From assembly GCA_029268225.1 (NCBI GenBank), contig JAJUGJ010000001.1:124001-188000 (forward strand): 64,000 bases of DNA. Direction: 5' to 3'. Position 1 is the stretch's first letter, and each line of letters begins with the position of its first letter. The notes under the pieces were generated by a model. It did no database searches and was not told the origin of the DNA. It saw nothing but the letters and a program-made list of their open reading frames with translations. The stretch comes from Burkholderiales bacterium. Lineage in GTDB: Bacteria; Pseudomonadota; Gammaproteobacteria; Burkholderiales; Burkholderiaceae_C. Both the position numbers and the translations under genes were made by a program. This document shows positions 1 through 8,847 of this stretch, piece by piece.

Positions 1-1527
1 GACCTCGAAGCGCAGCTCGCCCAGATCGCCCTGGGCGGCGGCGAAGGCCCGCGCGCCAAGCACCTCGCCCGCGGCAAACTGCTGCCGCGTGACCGCGTGG
101 AACAGCTGCTCGACGCCGGGTCGCCCTTCCTGGAAGTGGGCGCCCTGGCCGCGCTGAACGTGTACGACAACGCCGCCCCCGGCGCCGGCATCATCACCGG
201 CATCGGCCGTGTGTCCGGCGTCGAATGCATGATCGTGTGCAACGACGCCACCGTGAAAGGCGGCACCTACTACCCGCTCACCGTCAAGAAGCACCTGCGC
301 GCGCAAGAGATCGCCGCGCAGAACCGCCTGCCCTGCATCTACCTGGTGGACTCGGGCGGGGCCAACCTGCCCAACCAGGACGACGTCTTCCCTGACCGCG
401 ACCACTTCGGCCGCATCTTCTACAACCAGGCCAACCTGAGCGCCGCCGGCATCCCGCAGATCGCCGTCGTGATGGGCTCGTGCACGGCGGGTGGCGCCTA
501 CGTGCCAGCCATGAGCGACGAGACCATCATCGTCGCCAACCAGGGCACGATCTTTTTGGGCGGCCCGCCGCTGGTCAAAGCCGCCACCGGCGAAGTCGTG
601 ACCGCCGAAGACCTGGGCGGCGGCGATGTGCACACCCGCCTGTCGGGCGTGGCCGACCACCTGGCCCGCGACGACGTGCACGCCCTGGCCCTGGCCCGTC
701 AGGCCGTGGCCCGCCTGAACTGGCGCAAGACGCCCGAGCTGGCCCTGGTCGCCCCACGCGCGCCGCTGTACGACGAGGCCGAACTCAACGGCATCATCCC
801 CACCGACACCCGCAAGCCCTTCGACGTGCGCGAGGTCATCGCCCGCCTGGTCGATGGCTCCGAGTTCGACGAATTCAAGGCCCGCTACGGCACCACCCTG
901 GTCACCGGCTTCGCCCACATCGAAGGCATGCCCGTGGGCATCGTGGCCAACAACGGCATCCTGTTTGCGGAGAGCGCCAACAAGGGCGCCCACTTCATCG
1001 AGCTGTGCTGCCAGCGCAAGATCCCGCTGGTCTTCCTGCAGAACATCACGGGCTTCATGGTGGGCCGCAAGTACGAAAACGAGGGCATTGCCCGCGCTGG
1101 CGCCAAGATGGTGACGGCCGTGTCGTGCGCCAGTGTTCCGAAGTTCACCGTCATCATCGGCGGCTCGTTTGGCGCCGGCAACTACGGCATGTGCGGGCGC
1201 GCCTTCAACCCGCGCCTGCTGTGGATGTGGCCCAACGCGCGCATCAGCGTGATGGGCGGCGAGCAGGCCGCCAGCGTGCTGGCGACCGTCAAGCGCGATG
1301 GCATCGAGGCCAAGGGCGGCAGCTGGTCGGCCGACGAGGAAGAGGCCTTCAAGGCACCTGTGCGCGATCAATACGAAGCGCAAGGCCACCCCTACTACGC
1401 CAGCGCCCGCCTGTGGGACGACGGCGTGATCCGCCCCACCGACACCCGCCGCGTGCTGAGCCTGGCCCTGAGCGCCGCGCTCAACGCCCCGATCCCTGAG
1501 ACGCGTTACGGCGTCTTCCGCATGTGA
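1..1527 (+). CDS. liuB: Methylcrotonoyl-CoA carboxylase carboxyltransferase (beta) subunit, 5' end cut by window
   Basis: The carboxyltransferase half of 3-methylcrotonyl-CoA carboxylase moves CO2 from carboxybiotin to 3-methylcrotonyl-CoA in cytosolic leucine degradation. The reading frame is open from base 1, so the first roughly 25-30 codons lie outside the window and the ATG at 97 is internal. The visible 508 residues show the acyl-CoA carboxylase carboxyltransferase fold, with glycine-rich oxyanion-type stretches such as [15 protein letters not shown] and [16 protein letters not shown], and [14 protein letters not shown] near the end. Length and motifs fit MccB (about 535 residues) rather than propionyl-CoA carboxylase, and the neighbours settle it. 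It is the first visible gene of a B-C-D-E-A liu cluster, and its stop is followed after 11 bases by the next start. Confidence 0.95.
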   Translation, partial: DLEAQLAQIALGGGEGPRAKHLARGKLLPRDRVEQLLDAGSPFLEVGALAALNVYDNAAPGAGIITGIGRVSGVECMIVCNDATVKGGTYYPLTVKKHLRAQEIAAQNRLPCIYLVDSGGANLPNQDDVFPDRDHFGRIFYNQANLSAAGIPQIAVVMGSCTAGGAYVPAMSDETIIVANQGTIFLGGPPLVKAATGEVVTAEDLGGGDVHTRLSGVADHLARDDVHALALARQAVARLNWRKTPELALVAPRAPLYDEAELNGIIPTDTRKPFDVREVIARLVDGSEFDEFKARYGTTLVTGFAHIEGMPVGIVANNGILFAESANKGAHFIELCCQRKIPLVFLQNITGFMVGRKYENEGIARAGAKMVTAVSCASVPKFTVIIGGSFGAGNYGMCGRAFNPRLLWMWPNARISVMGGEQAASVLATVKRDGIEAKGGSWSADEEEAFKAPVRDQYEAQGHPYYASARLWDDGVIRPTDTRRVLSLALSAALNAPIPETRYGVFRM

Positions 1528-1538
1528 GGACGCCCGCC

Positions 1539-2321
1539 ATGTCAAACCTGGACATCCGCCATGAAGGCCCCGTCAGCCATGTGTGGCTGAACCGCCCCAC
1601 GCTGCGCAACGCCTTCGATGCCGCCACGATTGCCGAGCTGACGCACACCTTCACCGAACTGACCAGCCGAGACGGCCTGCGCGTGGTGGTGCTGGGCGCC
1701 CACGGCAAGGCCTTTTGCGCCGGCGCCGACCTGAACTGGATGCGCGAGATGGCCGGCTACAGCTGGGCTGAGAACCACGCCGACGCCACCGGCCTGGCCG
1801 ACATGCTGTGGGCCATTGCCAGCTGCCCGGTGCCGGTGGTCGCCCGCGTGCAGGGCGACGGCTACGGCGGTGGCGTGGGCCTGGTCGCCGCCTGCGACAT
1901 CGCGGTCGGCACACCCAGCGTGGGCTTCAGCCTGTCGGAAGTCAAGCTGGGCCTGACACCCGCCACCATCAGCCCCTATGTGCTGCGTGCCATCGGCGAG
2001 CGTGCCGCGCGTCGCTACATCGTCACCGCTGAACGCTTCGATGCGGCACAGGCTCACCACCTGGGCCTGTTGCACGAGGTGGTCGAGCCCGAGGCGCTGG
2101 ACGCCACCGTGGACCGACTGGTGCAAGCCATCGTCGCCAACGGCCCGCAGGCCGTGCGTGCGAGCAAGCGCCTGATCCAAGAAGTGGCCGGGCAGGACAT
2201 CACCCCTGCCCTGCGCGACCACACCGCGCGCCACATTGCCGACATCCGCGCCAGTGACGAAGGCCGTGCCGGCCTGCACGCTTTCCTGAACAAAACCGTG
2301 CCCGCGTGGCAGCAAGGCTGA
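1539..2321 (+). CDS. liuC: Enoyl-CoA hydratase/isomerase family, probable methylglutaconyl-CoA hydratase
   Basis: This 260-residue crotonase-fold protein probably hydrates 3-methylglutaconyl-CoA to HMG-CoA, the step between the carboxylase and the lyase encoded on either side. Visible family marks are the CoA/oxyanion segment GKAFCAGADLNWM near residue 60 and the second oxyanion loop VQGDGYGGGVGLVAACD near residue 105. I start it at ATG 1539 because GAGGA at 1526-1530 is well spaced in front. An in-frame GTG at 1524 would add five residues and overlap the liuB stop but has no ribosome site. It sits between the two carboxylase subunits, as in known liu/mcc clusters. The crotonase family is broad, so the substrate rests on context. 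Confidence 0.93.
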   Translation: MSNLDIRHEGPVSHVWLNRPTLRNAFDAATIAELTHTFTELTSRDGLRVVVLGAHGKAFCAGADLNWMREMAGYSWAENHADATGLADMLWAIASCPVPVVARVQGDGYGGGVGLVAACDIAVGTPSVGFSLSEVKLGLTPATISPYVLRAIGERAARRYIVTAERFDAAQAHHLGLLHEVVEPEALDATVDRLVQAIVANGPQAVRASKRLIQEVAGQDITPALRDHTARHIADIRASDEGRAGLHAFLNKTVPAWQQG

Positions 2322-2327
2322 GCAACC

Positions 2328-4322
2328 ATGTTCACCAAAATCCTCATTGCCAACCGAGGCGAAATCGCCTGCCGTGTGGCCAGCACCGCACGCCGCCTGG
2401 GCATCCGCACCGTGGCCGTTTACTCCGATGCCGACGCCCACGCCCGCCACGTGCAACTGTGTGACGAGGCCGTGCACATCGGCGGCGCCAGCCCGCGCGA
2501 GAGCTATCTGTGCGCCGACCGCATCCTCGCGGCCGCCCAGGCCACCGGCGCCCAGGCCGTCCACCCCGGCTACGGTTTCCTCAGCGAAAACGAAGCCTTC
2601 GCCCAGGCCTGTGTCGACGCCGGCATCGCCTTCATCGGCCCGCCCCCCTCGGCCATCGCCGCCATGGGCAGCAAGTCAGCCGCCAAGGCCCTGATGGCGC
2701 AAGCCCAGGTGCCCCTGGTGCCCGGCTACCACGGCAACAACCAGGACCCTGCCTTCCTGCAGGCCCAGGCCGACGAGATCGGCTACCCCGTGCTGATCAA
2801 GGCCAGCGCCGGTGGTGGTGGCAAAGGCATGCGACTGGTGCAGCAGTCAGTCGACTTCGCCGCCGCCCTGGCCTCGTGTCAACGCGAAGCCCAGGCCAGC
2901 TTTGGCGACGCCCATGTGCTGATCGAGCGCTACGTCACCCGCCCCCGCCACATCGAGATCCAGGTGTTCGGCGACTACCACGGCCACTACGTGCACCTTG
3001 GCGAGCGCGACTGCTCGGTGCAACGCCGCCACCAGAAGGTGCTGGAAGAAGCCCCGGCCCCCGGGATGACGCCCGAGCGCCGCGCGCAGATGGGCGATGC
3101 GGCCATCGCCGCCGCGCGCAGCGTGGGCTATGTGGGCGCCGGCACGGTCGAGTTCATCTGTGAGCAAGACGGCAGGTTTTATTTCATGGAAATGAACACC
3201 CGCCTGCAGGTCGAACACCCGGTGACGGAAGCCATCACGGGCCAGGACCTGGTCGAGTGGCAACTGCGTGTGGCCGCGGGCGAGCCCCTGCCCCTCACGC
3301 AAGACCAGATCACCTTCACCGGCCACGCCATCGAGGCGCGCATCTGCGCCGAGAACCCGGCACAGCAGTTCCTGCCTGCCACCGGCACGCTGCAGGTGCT
3401 GCGCACCCCGGCGTGCAGCACCTTCTCGGTGGCCCCGGTGCGCATCGACAGTGGCGTGCGCGAGGGCGATGCCATCACCCCGCACTACGACTCGATGATC
3501 GCCAAGCTCATCGTGCATGGCGAGAGCCGCGCCGCTGCCTTGGCCCGCCTCGACACGGCCCTGTCCGAACTGCACATCATCGGCCTGAGCCACAACGTCA
3601 GCTTCCTGCGCCGTGTGGCTGCCACCGCCTCGTTCGCACAGGCTGATTTGGACACCGCGCTGATCGAGCGCGAACACAGCGCCCTGTTCGAGGCCCCCGG
3701 CTTGCGCATCGAACACGCCGTGGCCGGCGCTCTGCTGCGCCTGCAAGCCGACGAGCAGCACCACGCCCACCGCGACCCCTGGTCGCGCACCGACCACTGG
3801 CGCCTGCACGGCGACGCCCGCCGCCTCGTCAAGCTGCACATCGATGGCCAGACACTGGCCGTCACCCTCGACATCCAGCGCGACGGCAGCTGGCAACTCA
3901 GCTGGGACGCCGTGACCGTGTGCGTGCGCCCTCTGAGCCGCACCGACCGCGGCGGCGAACAGTTCGAGGCCGATGTGCAAGGCCAACGCCTGCGCCTGAG
4001 CGTGTACCGCCACGGTGACGAGCTGGACGTCTTCACCCCGCAGGCCCACGCCCGCGTGCAGCACGTCGACCCGCTGCGCCAAGTAGACGAGCGCGCCTCG
4101 GGCGGCCGCCTCACCGCCCTGATGCCCGGCAAGGTCGTCGCCATGCTGGTCAGTGAAGGCCAGCAGGTCAAGCAGGGCGACGCCCTGGCCGTCACCGAAG
4201 CCATGAAAATGGAGCACACCCTGACCGCCCCGCACGACGGCGTCGTCTCTGCCATCCTCTGCGCCGTGGGCGACCAGCTGGCCGAAGGCGTCGAGCTGCT
4301 GCGCCTGGACGCCACGGCCTGA
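2328..4322 (+). CDS. liuD: Methylcrotonoyl-CoA carboxylase biotin-carboxylase/BCCP (alpha) subunit
   Basis: This 664-residue subunit carboxylates its own biotin using ATP and bicarbonate and passes CO2 to the LiuB subunit. Order of domains: biotin carboxylase (residues about 1-445, starting KILIANRGEIACRV, with the ATP-grasp glycine loop KASAGGGGKGM and EMNTRLQVEHPVTE), a linker/BT region, and a C-terminal biotinyl domain with the biotinylation motif EAMKMEH, the lysine being about residue 627. Length matches MccA. It starts six bases after the liuC stop, so it is translationally close-coupled. The last glycine-rich sheet of the biotinyl domain is complete and the gene looks intact. Confidence 0.97.
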   Translation: MFTKILIANRGEIACRVASTARRLGIRTVAVYSDADAHARHVQLCDEAVHIGGASPRESYLCADRILAAAQATGAQAVHPGYGFLSENEAFAQACVDAGIAFIGPPPSAIAAMGSKSAAKALMAQAQVPLVPGYHGNNQDPAFLQAQADEIGYPVLIKASAGGGGKGMRLVQQSVDFAAALASCQREAQASFGDAHVLIERYVTRPRHIEIQVFGDYHGHYVHLGERDCSVQRRHQKVLEEAPAPGMTPERRAQMGDAAIAAARSVGYVGAGTVEFICEQDGRFYFMEMNTRLQVEHPVTEAITGQDLVEWQLRVAAGEPLPLTQDQITFTGHAIEARICAENPAQQFLPATGTLQVLRTPACSTFSVAPVRIDSGVREGDAITPHYDSMIAKLIVHGESRAAALARLDTALSELHIIGLSHNVSFLRRVAATASFAQADLDTALIEREHSALFEAPGLRIEHAVAGALLRLQADEQHHAHRDPWSRTDHWRLHGDARRLVKLHIDGQTLAVTLDIQRDGSWQLSWDAVTVCVRPLSRTDRGGEQFEADVQGQRLRLSVYRHGDELDVFTPQAHARVQHVDPLRQVDERASGGRLTALMPGKVVAMLVSEGQQVKQGDALAVTEAMKMEHTLTAPHDGVVSAILCAVGDQLAEGVELLRLDATA

Positions 4323-4345
4323 GCCCCTTCACACAGGATCACACC

Positions 4346-5266
4346 ATGAGCCACCCCACCTTTCCCACGCACGTCACCCTGGTCGATGTCGGCCCGCGTG
4401 ACGGCCTGCAAAACGAAGCGCAGCCCGTGGCGGCTGCCGACAAGATCGAACTCGTGCACCGCCTGCAAGGTGCTGGTCTGCGCGAGATCGAGGTCACCAG
4501 CTACGTCAGCCCCAAGTGGGTGCCGCAGATGGCCGACAACGCCGAGGTCATGGCCGGCATCCAGCGCCAGCCGGGCGTGCGCTACAGCGTGCTCACCCCG
4601 AACATGAAAGGCTTTGAAGGCGCCCTCGCCTCGCAAGCCGACGAGGTGGTCATCTTTGCCGCCGCCAGCGAAGCCTTCAGCCAGCGCAACATCAACTGCT
4701 CCATCGCCGAGTCCATCGAGCGCTTCCGCCCTGTGGCCGAGGCCGCCAAAGCCCACGGCATGAAGGTGCGCGCCGCCGTCTCGTGCGCCCTGGGCTGCCC
4801 CTACCAGGGCGAGGTCTCGCTCGACGCCGTCGAAGACGTGGTGCAACGCCTGCTCGACATCGGCTCGGACCACGTCGGCATCGCCGACACCATCGGTGTG
4901 GGAACGGCTGGCCGCGTCACCGCCGTGATGGAACGCGCCTTGAAGCACGTGCCGCTGGCCGAACTCAGCGGCCACTTCCATGACACCTATGGCCAGGCGC
5001 TCACCAACATCTACGCCAGCCTGGCCCTGGGCATCCACACCTTCGACACCAGCATCGCCGGCCTGGGTGGCTGCCCCTATGCCAAGGGCGCCACTGGCAA
5101 CGTGGCCACCGAAGACGTCGTCTACCTGCTGCACGGCCTGGGCATCACCACCGGCATTGATCTCGACCAGCTGGTGGACGCGGGCGCCTTCATCTCCGGC
5201 GTGCTCGGCCGCAAACCCGTCTCGCGCGTCAGCAACGCTTTGCTGGCCAAGCGCGCCCACGCCTGA
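4346..5266 (+). CDS. liuE: Hydroxymethylglutaryl-CoA lyase
   Basis: Cleaves HMG-CoA into acetyl-CoA and acetoacetate, the last step of leucine breakdown. The 306-residue TIM-barrel protein has the metal/active-site start DVGPRDGLQNE at residues about 14-24, the barrel strand GVGTAGRV, and the lyase signature GGCPYAKGATGNVATED containing the catalytic cysteine near residue 238. AGGATCACACC before ATG 4346 supplies the ribosome site. It lies between liuD and liuA in the same direction, with short gaps of 23 and 48 bases. The alternative, a homocitrate-synthase-like enzyme, is unlikely given length and signature. Confidence 0.96.
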   Translation: MSHPTFPTHVTLVDVGPRDGLQNEAQPVAAADKIELVHRLQGAGLREIEVTSYVSPKWVPQMADNAEVMAGIQRQPGVRYSVLTPNMKGFEGALASQADEVVIFAAASEAFSQRNINCSIAESIERFRPVAEAAKAHGMKVRAAVSCALGCPYQGEVSLDAVEDVVQRLLDIGSDHVGIADTIGVGTAGRVTAVMERALKHVPLAELSGHFHDTYGQALTNIYASLALGIHTFDTSIAGLGGCPYAKGATGNVATEDVVYLLHGLGITTGIDLDQLVDAGAFISGVLGRKPVSRVSNALLAKRAHA

Positions 5267-5314
5267 ACCGATTTCCTTTTTGACCCTGACCCCACGATCC
5301 CGAGGAGCTTTCTC

Positions 5315-6493
5315 ATGACCCTGCCCGGCCTGAATCACCAACTCGGTGAGGACATCGACGCCCTGCGCGACAGCGTGCGCGCCTTCGTGGACAAGGAGCT
5401 CGCGCCCCGCGCCGCCGACATTGACCGCGACAACCTCTTCCCCGCCGACATGTGGAAGAAGCTGGGCGACCTGGGCGTGCACGGCTTGACCGTCTCCGAA
5501 GAGTACGGCGGCACCAACCTGGGCTACCTCGCCCACATGGTCGCCATGGAAGAAGTCAGCCGTGGCAGCGCCTCGGTCGGCCTGAGCTACGGCGCGCACT
5601 CCAACCTGTGCATCAACCAGATCCACCGCAACGGCAGCGAAGCCCAGAAGCAGAAGTACCTGCCCAAGCTCATCAGCGGTGACTTCGTCGGCGCCCTGGC
5701 CATGAGCGAGCCCAACGCCGGCTCCGACGTCGTCAGCATGAAGCTGCGCGCCGACAAAAAGGGCGACCGCTACGTGCTCAACGGCAGCAAGATGTGGATC
5801 ACCAACGGTGGCGATGCCGACGTGCTCGTGGTCTATGCCAAGACCAACCCGGAAGCCGGCGCCAAGGGCATGACCGCCTTCCTGATCGAAAAGGGCATGA
5901 AGGGTTTCAGCAAGGGCCAGCACCTCGACAAGCTCGGCATGCGCGGCTCCAACACCTTCCCGCTGTTCTTTGAAGACTGCGAAGTGCCCGCCGAGAACGT
6001 GCTGGGCGGCGAAGGCAACGGCACCAAGGTGCTGATGAGCGGCCTGGACTACGAGCGTGCCGTGCTGTCGGGCGGTCCGCTGGGCATCATGCAGGCGGTG
6101 ATGGACAACGTCATCCCCTACATCCACGAGCGCAAGCAGTTCGGTCAGGCCATCGGCGAGTTCCAGCTTGTGCAAGGCAAGGTCGCCGACATGTACACGG
6201 TGCAGCAGGCCGCCCGCTCGCTGGCCTACACCGTGGCCAAGAACCTCGACGCCCTGGGCGCCCAACACGCCCGCCACGTGCGCAAGGACTGCGCCGCCCT
6301 CATCCTGTGGACCGCTGAAAAAGCGACCTGGATGGCCGGCGAAGGCATCCAGATCTTCGGCGGCAACGGCTACATCAACGACTACCCGCTGGGCCGCCTG
6401 TGGCGCGATGCCAAGCTGTACGAGATCGGTGCCGGCACCAGCGAAATCCGCCGCATGCTGATCGGCCGCGAGCTGTTTGCCGAAACGGCCTGA
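5315..6493 (+). CDS. liuA: Isovaleryl-CoA dehydrogenase
   Basis: FAD-dependent acyl-CoA dehydrogenase of 392 residues that oxidises isovaleryl-CoA to 3-methylcrotonyl-CoA and passes electrons to ETF. Family marks are the FAD/substrate segment [10 protein letters not shown] near residue 130, the internal glutamate in [19 protein letters not shown] (position of the catalytic base in isovaleryl-type enzymes) and the C-terminal [20 protein letters not shown] followed by [23 protein letters not shown] lies seven bases before ATG 5315. It is the last gene of the liu cluster. Two perfect inverted repeats follow it before the convergent diguanylate cyclase gene. Confidence 0.95.
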   Translation: MTLPGLNHQLGEDIDALRDSVRAFVDKELAPRAADIDRDNLFPADMWKKLGDLGVHGLTVSEEYGGTNLGYLAHMVAMEEVSRGSASVGLSYGAHSNLCINQIHRNGSEAQKQKYLPKLISGDFVGALAMSEPNAGSDVVSMKLRADKKGDRYVLNGSKMWITNGGDADVLVVYAKTNPEAGAKGMTAFLIEKGMKGFSKGQHLDKLGMRGSNTFPLFFEDCEVPAENVLGGEGNGTKVLMSGLDYERAVLSGGPLGIMQAVMDNVIPYIHERKQFGQAIGEFQLVQGKVADMYTVQQAARSLAYTVAKNLDALGAQHARHVRKDCAALILWTAEKATWMAGEGIQIFGGNGYINDYPLGRLWRDAKLYEIGAGTSEIRRMLIGRELFAETA

Positions 6494-6506
6494 GCACGAC
6501 CTGTAT

Positions 6507-6562
6507 CCGCGGAGGTCACGCTCCGCGGCGCCTGCGGCACGCCCCATGCATGTCGCAGGCGC
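6507..6562. terminator. Pair of strong hairpins between convergent genes
   Basis: Two perfect inverted repeats fill the gap between the liuA stop and the convergent gene ending at 6568. The first (6507-6528) pairs CCGCGGAG with CTCCGCGG over a six-base loop. The second (6528-6562) pairs GCGCCTGCG with CGCAGGCGC. Neither is followed by a T-run, so a classical intrinsic terminator is not proven. Position suggests transcript-end protection or bidirectional termination. Confidence 0.5.
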
Positions 6563-6567
6563 TGGAC

Positions 6568-7899
6568 TCAGGCCTCGGCCTCCTCCAGCACCACGCAGTT
6601 CCGCCCTTGCGCCTTCGCCCGGTACAAAGCGGCATCCGCCCGAGCCATCCATCCCGTCAGACTCAGCTCCCGGCGATCAAACTGCGCCACGCCAATGCTC
6701 ACGCTGAACTGCAGCGGCTTGCCATCGACCAGCAAGTGGCTGTTGTGCACCGCCTCTCGGATGCGTTCGGCCAAGGCCGTGGCCTGCTCTGCCGTGATAT
6801 TGGGCAAGAGCACCACAAACTCCTCTCCGCCCAAACGCGCCACCAGGTCCACCTTGCGCACCAGTTGCTGCACCGTCTGCGCAAAGCTCACCAGCACCGC
6901 ATCGCCGGTCACGTGGCCATGGGTGTCATTGACCACCTTGAAGTGGTCCAGGTCCATCATCAGCAAGGACAACTCGGTACGGTAACGCAGGGCCCGCTGC
7001 ATCTCAGCCTCGGCGGCTTCCGAAAATGCACGCCGGCTTGCCACCCCGGTCAGCGAGTCGGTGCGCGCCGCCTGTTCAGCCGCCTCCTTCTGGTCGCGCA
7101 ACTCCTGCGTGGCCTGGCTGATCTGGTGCTGCAATTCTTCCTGGGTGGTGGCAATCCGCGCCACCATGGCATTGATGCCCACCGCCAGCGGACGCAAGAT
7201 GCCACTGTGGGCCACGTCCACACGCTCCGCCAGATGCCCCTCTCCCACCAACTCGACCACCCGGTTGATGCGGCCAATCTGCGACGACACCAGATCGGCC
7301 AACACCGAAGCCATCACCCCGGCCAGCATCAAGCCCCCCACCGCCGTCGCCAAAGACCAGATCAGCAACTCGCGCCGCTGCTGCGCCAAGACCTCCAGCG
7401 ACATCTCCACCACGGCGTACCCCAGCAAACGGCTCTCAGTAGCCCGAATCCGGGTGTCTTCCTCTGGCACCGGGGCATACACATCGTCCATGGGCACGGT
7501 CGCCGTGGAGTAGATGGGCTGTGACACCACCAAAGCATCTTTGGACTGCACAATCTGAACGGCGCCATCAAGGCGCGGCGCACGCGCCTTCATCTTGCCG
7601 GCTGCCGCACGCAACTGCCCCTGGGCGTTGTAGATGATCACACCACGCAGCTGCACGTCGCTGCGCATGGTGGCTTCCGCCAGACGCGCCAGCGCCTCCT
7701 GGTCACCCGCAAACAGACTGAATTCGGCCGCGCTGCCCAGTTGTCGCGCCGAAGCCGCTCCACGGTCTTTCAGCGCCTCAGTCATGCGGCCGCCGTACTG
7801 AGAGGTGAACCCCACCACCAGCAAGGCGATCACCAGCATCGCTGGCAAGGCCGTCGCCAGCCACAAGCGCACCCGTACGCCACTCAGCTTCAGTTTCAC
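6568..7899 (-). CDS. Membrane diguanylate cyclase with periplasmic sensor, HAMP and GGDEF domains
   Basis: Makes c-di-GMP from GTP. The 443-residue protein has TM1 (about 12-32), a periplasmic domain of about 140 residues beginning AAEFSLFAGDQEAL (CHASE8/YfiN-like in appearance), TM2 (about 179-203), a HAMP-like segment, a short coiled coil, and a GGDEF domain from about residue 275. The active-site motif is GGEEF at 357-361, and an RKVD sequence at 348-351 sits exactly where the inhibitory I-site RxxD is expected, so product feedback is likely. The start is GTG 7899, overlapping the upstream stop as GTGA, with AGGAGG in front. It is the last gene of the unit that also encodes a substrate-binding protein and two TonB receptors. 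Confidence 0.92.
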   Translation of the reverse strand: MKLKLSGVRVRLWLATALPAMLVIALLVVGFTSQYGGRMTEALKDRGAASARQLGSAAEFSLFAGDQEALARLAEATMRSDVQLRGVIIYNAQGQLRAAAGKMKARAPRLDGAVQIVQSKDALVVSQPIYSTATVPMDDVYAPVPEEDTRIRATESRLLGYAVVEMSLEVLAQQRRELLIWSLATAVGGLMLAGVMASVLADLVSSQIGRINRVVELVGEGHLAERVDVAHSGILRPLAVGINAMVARIATTQEELQHQISQATQELRDQKEAAEQAARTDSLTGVASRRAFSEAAEAEMQRALRYRTELSLLMMDLDHFKVVNDTHGHVTGDAVLVSFAQTVQQLVRKVDLVARLGGEEFVVLLPNITAEQATALAERIREAVHNSHLLVDGKPLQFSVSIGVAQFDRRELSLTGWMARADAALYRAKAQGRNCVVLEEAEA

Positions 7900-8846
7900 C
7901 GCATGCCCTCCTCACGCCGCAAGGCATCGGTCAACACCGCCGTATCCGGCACATCCAAGCCCAAAGACCGGCACACCTGCTCATTGATGGCAATCGTGAA
8001 ACCATCGGCCACGCGGGATGCAGGCCACGCGGCTGAGGGCATCCCCTGTGCCATCGGCCCTTTGAGCATCGTCGCCACCTGCCGCCCAGCCTGCGCCGGG
8101 CTGGCGTACAGGCCCAGAGCCGCCCCCGCCTTGACCAGAGCGGGCGAATAAGTGACCACCGGCACACGCTGCCGGTAAGCCATGATCAGCATGTGCTGCA
8201 CGGCCGACACATCGGCCACCGTGCTGTCCGGCAAGATGAGCAGCACATCGGCCTCATTGAGCACCACACGCAGCGAGGCAGACAAGGTGTCGGGGCCCTT
8301 CACCGTCCCCAACACCAGACGCAGGCCTGTGTCCTGCGCCGCCTTGAGCAGGGCCTGACGCTGCATCGGCGCGTCCTCGTGAACCAGCACGCCCACCTTG
8401 GTCAGGCGCGGCATGGCGCGACTGATCAAGGTCAGATAGCGCTCCACAGGCTGATCCAAAAAAGCCGCGGCGACCCAAGGCGATGGCCGCTTCCAGATCG
8501 CCGTGAAACCGTCTCGCGGAAGCAAGGCACCCAACACGGGCACGCGGGCCCAGTCGGGCTGTGAAGTCGTTCGCTCCAGGGTCTGCCGCAATGCGGCGGT
8601 CCCCAAGGGCACCAAAGCGGCCGGCGGCGCACCTGTTGGCAACTCACGCGCAGCCAGCATCACCAACTCCCGCCCACGCCCCACCTGTTTCCACTCCGAC
8701 TGCAAAGCCGCGGCCGCCTCGGTGTAGGCCCAAGACGTGTCCGATGGCAACACCCACACTGCCTCACTCGCGGCCTGCGTCTGCCCCGTCCTGGCAAGCA
8801 GGGGGGCCGCAATGGTCAAGGCAAGTGATTGGCGACGTGTGATCAG
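7896..8846 (-). CDS. Orphan ABC-type periplasmic substrate-binding protein
   Basis: About 316 residues of the ABC_sub_bind type (two Rossmann-like lobes; the segments LTKVGVLVHED and ADVLLILPDSTVADVS are typical). There is no ABC permease or ATPase gene nearby, and the gene overlaps the diguanylate cyclase start by four bases, so a sensory rather than uptake role is inferred. No ATG exists in the usable frame. TTG 8819 has no ribosome site and truncates the signal peptide. CTG 8846 is preceded by GGAG at a spacing of seven, overlaps nothing, and yields ITRRQSLALTIAAPLLA, a plausible exported (possibly twin-arginine) leader. I therefore prefer the CTG start. Function is not known beyond fold. 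Confidence 0.75.
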   Translation of the reverse strand: MITRRQSLALTIAAPLLARTGQTQAASEAVWVLPSDTSWAYTEAAAALQSEWKQVGRGRELVMLAARELPTGAPPAALVPLGTAALRQTLERTTSQPDWARVPVLGALLPRDGFTAIWKRPSPWVAAAFLDQPVERYLTLISRAMPRLTKVGVLVHEDAPMQRQALLKAAQDTGLRLVLGTVKGPDTLSASLRVVLNEADVLLILPDSTVADVSAVQHMLIMAYRQRVPVVTYSPALVKAGAALGLYASPAQAGRQVATMLKGPMAQGMPSAAWPASRVADGFTIAINEQVCRSLGLDVPDTAVLTDALRREEGMR

Positions 8847-8847
8847 A

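Noticed and set aside
6494..6567. A 74-base hairpin-rich gap of tRNA size
   Set aside because: The two inverted repeats do not form a cloverleaf and no T-loop or anticodon arm is present.
3485..6652. A 1055-codon minus-strand frame under liuD, liuE and liuA
   Set aside because: Antisense shadow of three well-supported genes; composition is low-complexity Ala/Gly/Val/His.
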